From the NCBI GenBank assembly GCA_947630635.1, contig CANRIJ010000096.1, positions 1-5,882 on the forward strand: a stretch of 5,882 bases of DNA, given 5' to 3'. Positions 1 to 4,965 of the stretch are shown here, in pieces. The stretch is from an uncultured Spirochaetaceae bacterium (GTDB lineage Bacteria; Spirochaetota; Spirochaetia; Sphaerochaetales; Sphaerochaetaceae). Below the pieces are notes generated by a model, which saw nothing but the letters and a program-made list of their open reading frames with translations, searched no databases and was not told the origin of the DNA. Position 1 is the stretch's first letter; each line of letters begins with the position of its first letter. The position numbers and the translations under genes are program-made.

Positions 1-440
1 CCGCCGGAGCCATAGTGACACTGGTCGGAACAGTGGATAAGACAGCAGCCGGAGAAAACAGCCTCTATCTGAAATCCTCAGATGTGATTCTTGTGACCGT
101 CGATGGAAGCGATTCAGATGTATCGACTCTCTCAAGCGGCACAGGAACCATAACCCTTGATGCGTCAGGCGCAACCCAGACTCCTACATCCTCTGTAGAT
201 GGCCTCGCCGGAAGCATAACTCTTGCTGCCTCTGGATCCGGAACCTACAAAGTAACGGCATCAGGAACACTGACCGCGCCTCAGTCAAGCGAGTCAGCGC
301 TCAATAGCCTCACAGCGCTTGAGTGGACAAGCCCACAAGGAACCATTGGCGGAGTAACTAATCCACAGTCAATCAAGATTCAGGGAGAAGTAGCTGAGGG
401 CAAGTTCACAATCAGTGACGTCACAGTCTCTGGAACCTAA
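1..440 (+). CDS. C-terminal part of a Ser/Thr/Gly-rich, probably secreted beta-rich protein (5' partial)
   Basis: The reading frame is open from base 3 to a TAA at 438-440 and gives 145 residues. An in-frame GTG at base 15 has no ribosome binding site before it, so the gene most likely continues past the left edge. The protein is rich in Ser, Thr, Gly, Ala and Val, lacks Cys, and alternates hydrophobic and polar residues as in beta-strand extracellular domains. Two loosely similar units can be seen (GTITLDASG and GSITLAASG, each followed by a Thr/Ser-rich linker). The last part (QSIKIQGEVAEGKFTISDV) looks like a final beta-sandwich edge. I do not recognise a family. Surface or secreted protein, adhesin-like repeat protein or lipoprotein are all possible. 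The DNA looks more GC-rich than the genes that follow. No convincing plus-strand terminator follows the stop codon. Confidence 0.7.
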   Translation, partial: AGAIVTLVGTVDKTAAGENSLYLKSSDVILVTVDGSDSDVSTLSSGTGTITLDASGATQTPTSSVDGLAGSITLAASGSGTYKVTASGTLTAPQSSESALNSLTALEWTSPQGTIGGVTNPQSIKIQGEVAEGKFTISDVTVSGT

Positions 441-491
441 TATCCTCTTCTCCCCCTCTTCCGCCATTATGCATAGGCAGAGGGCGCCATA

Positions 492-536
492 TGGAAGGAG
501 AGAGATGGAGAGAGGGGAAATTGCTTTTTGTGCTTG
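492..536 (+). promoter_or_regulatory. Orphan strong ribosome binding site with a 10-codon frame
   Basis: Bases 492-503 read GGAAGGAGAGAG, the same 12-mer that precedes the outer-membrane protein gene on the other strand (3912-3923). It runs directly into an ATG at 504-506, but that frame stops at TGA 534-536 after ten codons (MERGEIAFCA). AGGAG lies only about 4-5 bases from the ATG. No longer gene follows on this strand. It may be the remnant of a lost gene, a minigene, or a chance purine-rich tract. Function is not supported beyond the motif itself. Confidence 0.25.
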
Positions 537-598
537 ATCTGTATGCTTAGATGATAAAAGCCTAGTAGGAAGTTTATTTAATTCTCGATATGATACTG

Positions 599-635
599 AA
601 AACAAAAAAGCTGCACATAAAAAGCGCAGCTCTTT
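599..635 (-). terminator. Rho-independent terminator of the hydrolase-MazG-Fic unit
   Basis: Read on the minus strand, a six-base-pair stem AGCTGC/GCAGCT (bases 626-631 with 609-614) with an 11-base loop is followed at once by TTTTT-G-TTTT (bases 608-599). An additional A-T stretch (633-635 with 605-607) can extend the stem past one mismatch. It lies about 20 bases after the TGA of the Fic gene, the normal place for an intrinsic terminator. On the plus strand the T-run starts about a dozen bases after the stem, so termination of the left-edge gene here would be weak. Confidence 0.85.
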
Positions 636-654
636 GACTCTATGTTTTTTTCGC

Positions 655-1425
655 TCAGTCTTCCTCTATTGGGTATGTTATCTCTTCCAAGAGATCCACT
701 AGCGGCTGGTTATCGCCATCTATTGCTGATATCGAAGCCTCCAGAAGGGAATCGGAATCGGCATTGATCCAATCGACCTCATATTTAGATCTATGGGCGA
801 GATGAGTGACAAAGAATCTAGTGGTTCTTCCGTTTCCATCAAAGAATGGATGGATTGATTCAAGCTCCCCCATTATATATGAGAGCTCGTTTATAAAATC
901 ATCCTCATCCTCAAATGCTTTAAGATAATCACTCTCCTTGAGCTTCTTAAAGAGATTCCTCAAAAGTCTTGGAACCTCCTTAACAGGCACAAAATCCGTT
1001 CTCTTTGAGGCATCAATCTCTCGAATCTTCCCTGCATCCGGATAGATGTCAGAGAAGAGTCTCTTATGAACCGTAAGGTAGTATTCAAGATCGGGCTCTC
1101 TATTGATTGGGTCTACAAAGAGTCCTGCTGTCCTAATTGAGGAGATCATGAGATCCACATCATCAAGCCTATCTCTGTCCTTGATACCCAGATAATTCAG
1201 CGGACACTTTGTGCCCTCATAGTATCCAGGCTTCAATTTGCTATCGAAGTCTCTCTTTAAACCATGCTCCTCAAAGTATGCATCTATTACTTTTGACGAA
1301 TCTGCATCCTCTTCAAGTATGTCAGAAAACAACCGCTCCTCTTCCTCAGACAGGCTCTCATCTCCCTCTGAGCGAAGTGTGAATTTAATATAATTGAGGC
1401 AATAATCTAAACTTGGCCCTTTCAT
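655..1425 (-). CDS. Fic-domain AMP-transferase with fused N-terminal VbhA-like antitoxin domain
   Basis: Fic proteins usually transfer AMP from ATP to a hydroxyl of a target protein. The catalytic loop HPFFDGNGR is intact at residues 192-200 (His192 as the base, Gly-Asn-Gly-Arg for phosphate binding). Upstream lie the conserved LFSDIYPDAGKIRE segment (123-136) and a flap region around 143-160 (DFVPVKEVPRLLRNLF). The N-terminal ~55 residues resemble the VbhA antitoxin helix bundle: they contain TLRSEG at 16-21, which fits the inhibitory (S/T)xxxE(G/N) motif whose Glu blocks productive ATP binding. Toxin and antitoxin therefore appear joined in one chain of 256 residues. The ATG overlaps the TGA of the MazG-like gene (ATGA, 1422-1425), with AAGGG just upstream, so translation is probably coupled. 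It is the last gene before the terminator. The target protein cannot be told from sequence; a housekeeping or regulatory Fic enzyme is an alternative to a toxin. Confidence 0.92.
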   Translation of the reverse strand: MKGPSLDYCLNYIKFTLRSEGDESLSEEEERLFSDILEEDADSSKVIDAYFEEHGLKRDFDSKLKPGYYEGTKCPLNYLGIKDRDRLDDVDLMISSIRTAGLFVDPINREPDLEYYLTVHKRLFSDIYPDAGKIREIDASKRTDFVPVKEVPRLLRNLFKKLKESDYLKAFEDEDDFINELSYIMGELESIHPFFDGNGRTTRFFVTHLAHRSKYEVDWINADSDSLLEASISAIDGDNQPLVDLLEEITYPIEED

Positions 1426-1766
1426 ACACTGCCCTTAAGCTCTGTATACTTAGTCTTACTACCCTTAGAGAGCTCAACTGGATATTTCTCTGCATTCTTT
1501 TTGAGCTTATTCTGGATTATTTCATCTAAGTCAAAGCCCATAATATCGGCAAAGCTGACTGAGTAGATCAGAATATCCGCAAGTTCTTCCTTCATTCTAT
1601 CTCTGCTCTTCTTCTCTGCCTCCTCGCTTGTATTCCACTGAAAAAGCTCTAAAAGCTCAGATGACTCAAGGGATATCGAGATAGCCAAATCCTTAGGATT
1701 GTGGAATTTTCTCCAATCTCGCTCATCCCTAAAAGAAAGAATGGCAGATATACTGTCGTCGCTCAT
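1422..1766 (-). CDS. MazG-like nucleotide pyrophosphohydrolase (dCTPase/RS21-C6 type)
   Basis: This is a small all-helical protein of 114 residues. Enzymes of this family hydrolyse (d)NTPs to the monophosphate and pyrophosphate using Mg2+ held by an ExxE plus ExxD pair of helices. Both are visible: E34-S-S-E37 within SLESSELLELFQW (32-44) and E61-L-A-D64 within KEELADILIYSVSFAD (59-74). The C-terminal NKLKKNAEKYPVE segment (86-98) is the usual basic end of the family. Length matches the single-domain form, not the two-domain E. coli MazG. Its stop overlaps the Fic start by ATGA, and it begins 45 bases after the alpha/beta hydrolase gene. The ribosome binding site is weak (a GAG shortly before ATG), which suggests read-through from upstream. 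Likely roles are nucleotide-pool sanitation or dNTP depletion; the preferred nucleotide is unknown. Confidence 0.88.
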   Translation of the reverse strand: MSDDSISAILSFRDERDWRKFHNPKDLAISISLESSELLELFQWNTSEEAEKKSRDRMKEELADILIYSVSFADIMGFDLDEIIQNKLKKNAEKYPVELSKGSKTKYTELKGSV

Positions 1767-1811
1767 GTCTCAATCTTATCAATTACAGAGTTATAAAACA
1801 ATAAATAGAGG

Positions 1812-2864
1812 CTAGCTCTCTGGTTTTGTTCCGATTCTATGGAGAAGAGAGAAGAAGATTCTCCAAAAGAGCCTTCTCTTATCCCAAGAATATGCCTTGA
1901 ACTTCCTTGCCATAACTGCGACTCTTCTTGCGGCCTTTTTAGGGAATTCCCCAAAGTCCTCCGCTCCCGATGAATCAAGAACATCAAAAACCTGATTGCA
2001 AAAAAGCTCTCTCTCATCCAGTGGAAAAGATCCAATCCACCCATTTACGACATTCTCATATTTAAGGGACCTAGGATTGCGCTTAGACTCAATAAAATGA
2101 GCGTTTTCTATCTCCCAAGAAAAGAGATCATGCTGGAACATCCCCTTTTTATAGGATCTCACAACAAAGTCAGGAGAAAGATGGTATTGAAGCACTCCAA
2201 TGAAAGAGCAATCGGGTATGATGCACACGACCTTCTCTCTTTCAAGGTCATCTAGCCAATCTCTTGAGCATGTTCCAGGCCCATCATTGTCAAAGACCCT
2301 TATAACTCTCTTTCTATCATCTTGATTAAGTCCGAGGTAGCTATAAAGAGCTATGGTTCCACCCTTACTGTGTCCAAGTATTATAACCGGCTTAGAGTAT
2401 GTCTTCATAACCCTGTGAAGAAAGGCTCTCCCCTCCTGCATGGAGGGCACAATCTTCTCATAGCACATAGCCATATCCTCTCTCCATCCTGAGAGTGAAT
2501 TATCTGTTCCCCTATAGGCGACTATAAGAGCCTTTCCGATATCAAAGAGAGATGCGCCAAACTGCTTTCCCTTGCTCTTGACCCCGACTGCCTCGCATAT
2601 AGTTACATCTGAAAATCGCTTTGAAAAGGCGCATGCTTTTAATATCTCAAGATCTGCCTTCTCCCTATACTCAATTCCATCCTTTTTCCCATCAACGATA
2701 TTAAAGTAGAAATCATGTATGCTCATCGGCATATCCAAATAATTCTCAAAATAGACATATGAGAGCACAGAGAATACCAGCTGATCCACCAAGGAGAAAC
2801 TTCTCTCCCAAAATGAATCATTTCCATACTTCAGAATATAGTCTTTGAGCGGTAATCTCTTCAT
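1812..2864 (-). CDS. DUF2974 (Mbeg1-like) alpha/beta hydrolase, putative lipase/esterase
   Basis: The 350-residue protein matches the DUF2974 pattern. An N-terminal segment YGNDSFWERSFSLVDQLVFS (13-32) is followed by LSYVYFE. A YRGTD strand-turn (117-121) probably forms the oxyanion hole. The nucleophile elbow is GHSKGG (164-169, Ser166), then FDNDGPG (191-197), PDCSFIGVL (217-225) and QHDLFSW (244-250), whose His245 is the likely catalytic His. The acid is probably Asp192, Asp194 or Asp218. No signal peptide is present, so it should act in the cytoplasm or at the inner membrane. The C-terminal ~40 residues are strongly basic and aromatic (for example KRRLFWRIFFSLLHRIG, 329-345) and could bind membrane. 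The ATG at 2864 is preceded by a modest AAGAGA. The gene starts 58 bases after the outer-membrane protein gene with no terminator between. An AT-rich stretch there holds a TATAGT (2887-2892) but no good -35. Substrate unknown. Confidence 0.85.
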   Translation of the reverse strand: MKRLPLKDYILKYGNDSFWERSFSLVDQLVFSVLSYVYFENYLDMPMSIHDFYFNIVDGKKDGIEYREKADLEILKACAFSKRFSDVTICEAVGVKSKGKQFGASLFDIGKALIVAYRGTDNSLSGWREDMAMCYEKIVPSMQEGRAFLHRVMKTYSKPVIILGHSKGGTIALYSYLGLNQDDRKRVIRVFDNDGPGTCSRDWLDDLEREKVVCIIPDCSFIGVLQYHLSPDFVVRSYKKGMFQHDLFSWEIENAHFIESKRNPRSLKYENVVNGWIGSFPLDERELFCNQVFDVLDSSGAEDFGEFPKKAARRVAVMARKFKAYSWDKRRLFWRIFFSLLHRIGTKPES

Positions 2865-2922
2865 TTCTCTTACCGCTCTAAAGATAACTATAAAAGGTTT
2901 ATAAATACTTGTTTTTGACGCT

Positions 2923-3909
2923 TTAGACTGAGAATCCCAGTGTTATTGAAGTAGATAGGCTCATTGCCTGTGCAGGAAGCATATATCTGAAGTCGATATC
3001 CATTCCAAGTGAGACTGTGCTATTGAATCTTCCCCTGAAGCCGATATTCGCAGGAATATAGTAGCCAGAAGAGAAGATGCCCCAATTGCCAAGAGAATGG
3101 CCAAACTGCTTCTCTGTTGCCTCGTCCTTTATCTGCTGATTCAAGAGCGTGTATCCAATGCCACCGCCCAGATAGAAATCGAAATATCTATTTCCAAGGT
3201 AGATCATTGCCTTGATATCAATAGATGAGTCATACCACCAGCTTTGGGGATTGAAGAAATTCTTCATCTCTGGAGTATTTGCCCAATCGCCTGCAATAGG
3301 CATAACAACACAGGAAAGGTCAGTTCTGAGTCCAAGACCAAATGGACCTGCATGATAGATATTCTGGAAGTCTATGCCAAAGCCATATCTTGTATAGGGC
3401 ACTCCGAAGAGATTCCAGCCAGCCTCAGTCGGAACGATGGCTGGTATGAAATTGGCAGCACCTGCAGAGAGAAGGAAGTTAGTGACATAGCCATAGACAA
3501 ACTTTGCCTCCTTGGGCTTTCGAGTTATGGGGCTTCCATCCAAATTCTCACCCTCTACTTCAGAAATCAGATTTCCATCCGAAGTATAGTCATCTGCATT
3601 CTTTCGGCTGTATAGCATGGCCGGAGCCACTGACACGGCACTATCAGACCAGGTAAGTCCATCGTAGCTCGACTGCAGATAGAGAGTATGATCCTCATAT
3701 GGATCAAGCCCAGTTGCCTTATAATCCATTACCCTATATGAGACAACGGTCCAGCCATCCTCATCTTCGCCATCGACTTGATATCTGTAGTATTGGACTT
3801 CGGGGTCTCTATCACCCCACTCCCATGTAACACTCATTGTCTGAGTGGCAAATAGCGAAACCGATAGAAAAAGCAAAAATGCCAAAATCAAGATCCTCTT
3901 AAAACTCAT
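2923..3909 (-). CDS. Outer-membrane beta-barrel protein with N-terminal fibronectin-like domain
   Basis: The 328-residue protein starts with a clear Sec signal peptide (KR then a hydrophobic core to SVSLFA; likely cleavage after Ala21). Residues 24-96 form a fibronectin-III-like beta sandwich (VTWEWGDRDPEVQYYRYQVDG, split here as VTWEWGDRDP then EVQYYRYQVDG; later GLDPYEDHTLYLQSSYDG and WSDSAVS). An acidic linker with KNADDYTSDGN follows (about 100-135). From about 137 onward come alternating amphipathic strands rich in Gly, Tyr and Phe (YGYVTNFLLSAG, FGLGLRTDLSCVV, IDIKAMIYLG, YFDFYLGGGIGYTLL, VSLGMDIDFRYML), ending in SITLGFSV, as expected for an outer-membrane barrel. I infer a porin-like or surface protein seen in spirochaetes; ligand unknown. 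The start is decided by the strong ribosome binding site at 3912-3923. Translation ends in TAA with no terminator before the hydrolase gene, so partial co-transcription is possible. Confidence 0.78.
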   Translation of the reverse strand: MSFKRILILAFLLFLSVSLFATQTMSVTWEWGDRDPEVQYYRYQVDGEDEDGWTVVSYRVMDYKATGLDPYEDHTLYLQSSYDGLTWSDSAVSVAPAMLYSRKNADDYTSDGNLISEVEGENLDGSPITRKPKEAKFVYGYVTNFLLSAGAANFIPAIVPTEAGWNLFGVPYTRYGFGIDFQNIYHAGPFGLGLRTDLSCVVMPIAGDWANTPEMKNFFNPQSWWYDSSIDIKAMIYLGNRYFDFYLGGGIGYTLLNQQIKDEATEKQFGHSLGNWGIFSSGYYIPANIGFRGRFNSTVSLGMDIDFRYMLPAQAMSLSTSITLGFSV

Positions 3910-3911
3910 GG

Positions 3912-3923
3912 CTCTCTCCTTCC
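3912..3923 (-). promoter_or_regulatory. Strong Shine-Dalgarno site of the outer-membrane protein gene
   Basis: On the minus strand GGAAGGAGAGAG is followed by CC and then the ATG at 3909. It is the strongest ribosome binding site in the window in front of a real gene, fitting a highly made membrane protein, and it fixes the start codon. Confidence 0.8.
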
Positions 3924-3952
3924 ACTAGTCATTTAAATTCTAAAATAAAATG

Positions 3953-4002
3953 CACCCAAAAATGAATATTAATCTTGCTTATAGAGGCAAGAGCTTTGGG
4001 TG
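3953..4002. repeat. Nested inverted repeat in the divergent intergenic region
   Basis: An outer perfect 8-bp inverted repeat, CACCCAAA (3953-3960) and TTTGGGTG (3995-4002), encloses an inner 6-bp hairpin, TCTTGC (3973-3978) and GCAAGA (3987-3992), with loop TTATAGAG. It lies between the divergently transcribed outer-membrane protein gene and the LOG-family gene, 12 bases before the latter's ATG. Its right arm abuts TAAAAT (4003-4008), a possible -10 for the plus-strand gene. No T-run follows either side closely enough for a normal terminator, so an operator or an RNA/cruciform structure is more likely. The cognate regulator is unknown. Confidence 0.55.
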
Positions 4003-4014
4003 TAAAATAATTTT

Positions 4015-4590
4015 ATGGAAAAGAGTATCAATATCTGCGTATTTTCAGCGTCCTCTATGGGAAATGACCCGATTTATGAAGACAAAACAATAGAACTTGG
4101 AAAGGAAATTGCAAAGCGGGGAATGGATTTGGTCTATGGAGGCGGCAACAGAGGCCTCATGGGCGTTCTTGCCCACTCTGTCACAAGTCAAGGAAGAAGG
4201 GCAATCGGAGTTCTTCCCGAGAGCATGAATATAGATAGAGTTCTAAAGGGAAGCGCACATACTCAGCTCATAATCACTCACGACATGCATGAGAGAAAGA
4301 GAACAATGTATGAGATCTCAGATGCATTTATTGCAATTCCAGGAGGAATCGGAACCATTGAGGAGATAATGGAGATCTACACCTGGAAGCAGCTTGGATA
4401 CCACAAGAAGAATGTCGCTCTTTTCAATCCCCTCGGATATTGGAATCCACTTGTTAAAATGCTTGATAAAGCCGAAGACGAGGGATTCCTTACCCTCGAG
4501 GCAAAGAGCGCGCTAATAGTCGAAGAGTATCCAAAGATTCTCATAGATAGACTATTAAGCGAAAAACAGGACCTGCCAGAGAAAATCTAG
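4015..4590 (+). CDS. LOG-family nucleoside 5'-monophosphate phosphoribohydrolase (TIGR00730 type)
   Basis: This cytoplasmic Rossmann-fold enzyme of 191 residues has the family's usual length and order. ICVFSASSMGNDPIY (7-21) forms the first strand and loop, YGGGNRGLMG (41-50) is the glycine-rich nucleotide loop, and MHERKRTMYEISDAFIAIPG leads to the signature PGGIGTIEE (109-117, with the catalytic Glu within it). ITWKQ-like YTWKQLGYHKKNVALFN follows at 122-138. LOG proteins cleave the N-glycosidic bond of cytokinin riboside or other nucleoside monophosphates to release base and ribose 5-phosphate. In bacteria without plant contact the real role is probably purine or pyrimidine nucleotide salvage or catabolism. 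Start choice: the ATG at 4015 places the first beta-strand normally, but no Shine-Dalgarno sequence precedes it; only GGGTG lies 12 bases away. It stands alone, divergent from the outer-membrane protein gene and 78 bases before csoR. Confidence 0.93.
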   Translation: MEKSINICVFSASSMGNDPIYEDKTIELGKEIAKRGMDLVYGGGNRGLMGVLAHSVTSQGRRAIGVLPESMNIDRVLKGSAHTQLIITHDMHERKRTMYEISDAFIAIPGGIGTIEEIMEIYTWKQLGYHKKNVALFNPLGYWNPLVKMLDKAEDEGFLTLEAKSALIVEEYPKILIDRLLSEKQDLPEKI

Positions 4591-4607
4591 ATAAAAACAC
4601 TTTCATA

Positions 4608-4637
4608 TTGACTCAGAGAGCATAATGCAACTAATAT
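4608..4637 (+). promoter_or_regulatory. Predicted sigma-70-type promoter of csoR-copA
   Basis: A TTGACT -35 box (4608-4613) is separated by 18 bases from TAATAT (4632-4637), a fair -10. The expected start, near 4643-4646, falls inside the CsoR palindrome, so bound repressor would block initiation. The resulting leader is about 25 bases and contains no clear Shine-Dalgarno sequence before the csoR ATG. Confidence 0.65.
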
Positions 4638-4639
4638 TT

Positions 4640-4660
4640 ATATACCCCCTTAGGGTATAT
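4640..4660 (+). promoter_or_regulatory. CsoR operator (copper-responsive palindrome)
   Basis: ATATACCC (4640-4647), a 5-base spacer, and GGGTATAT (4653-4660) make a perfect 8+8 inverted repeat with the G/C tracts and TA flanks typical of CsoR sites. It sits just upstream of csoR and overlaps the predicted transcription start, which fits autorepression relieved by Cu(I). The spacer CCTTA is not itself symmetric. Confidence 0.85.
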
Positions 4661-4668
4661 GAAAAATT

Positions 4669-4965
4669 ATGTCTGAATGTTCTAAATGCAAAAGCACAAA
4701 ACGCGATGAAAAAGAGAAAAAGCTACTGACAAATAGGCTTCTAAGAGTCGAAGGGCAGATTAGAGGCATAATAGATATGGTAAAAGAGGACTCCTACTGC
4801 ATTGATATAATCACGCAGGTACAGGCAGCAAACGCAGCTTTGAAAAGCTTTTCCAGAGCTCTTTTGAATGAGCATATGAGAAGATGCGTAAAGAGAGATA
4901 TCCTAAGTGGAGACGAGAGCACCTTAGATGAGCTTGATGGTCTCTTTGAGAGAATGATGAAATGA
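4669..4965 (+). CDS. csoR: CsoR family copper-sensing transcriptional repressor
   Basis: A 98-residue all-helical, DNA-binding repressor that is released from its operator when it binds Cu(I). The Cu(I) ligand set is present: Cys44 (in DSYCIDIITQ), His69 and Cys73 (HMRRC), with the Cys-x24-His-x3-Cys spacing of known copper CsoRs. Tyr43 before the first Cys is the expected second-shell residue, and an acidic residue near 87-88 may complete the set. The helix TNRLLRVEGQIRGIIDMV (21-38) carries the basic face used for DNA contact. An N-terminal tail has an extra C4-x-x-C7 pair. The operator precedes it, and the stop codon overlaps the copA start by ATGA (4962-4965), so the two are one translationally coupled operon. 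The ATG at 4669 lacks a clear ribosome binding site, but no other start gives a complete family-length protein. Confidence 0.95.
   Translation: MSECSKCKSTKRDEKEKKLLTNRLLRVEGQIRGIIDMVKEDSYCIDIITQVQAANAALKSFSRALLNEHMRRCVKRDILSGDESTLDELDGLFERMMK

Noticed and set aside
454..484. CCCTCT/AGAGGG stem as a plus-strand terminator for the left-edge gene
   Set aside because: The stem is interrupted inside, and no T-run follows it; the next T-rich stretch is about 40 bases away.
369..605. Minus-strand open frame of 78 codons
   Set aside because: It overlaps the left-edge gene and the terminator U-tract, has no recognisable domain and no ribosome binding site.
1763..2044. Minus-strand open frame of 93 codons
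   Set aside because: It is an alternate frame inside the 3' end of the DUF2974 hydrolase gene, which has clear family motifs in the other frame.
2887..2920. Promoter for the DUF2974 hydrolase gene
   Set aside because: A TATAGT is present but no -35-like hexamer at acceptable spacing on the minus strand; the TTGACG nearby is on the wrong strand.
3244..3615. Plus-strand open frame of 123 codons
   Set aside because: Antisense to the outer-membrane protein gene, without family motifs.
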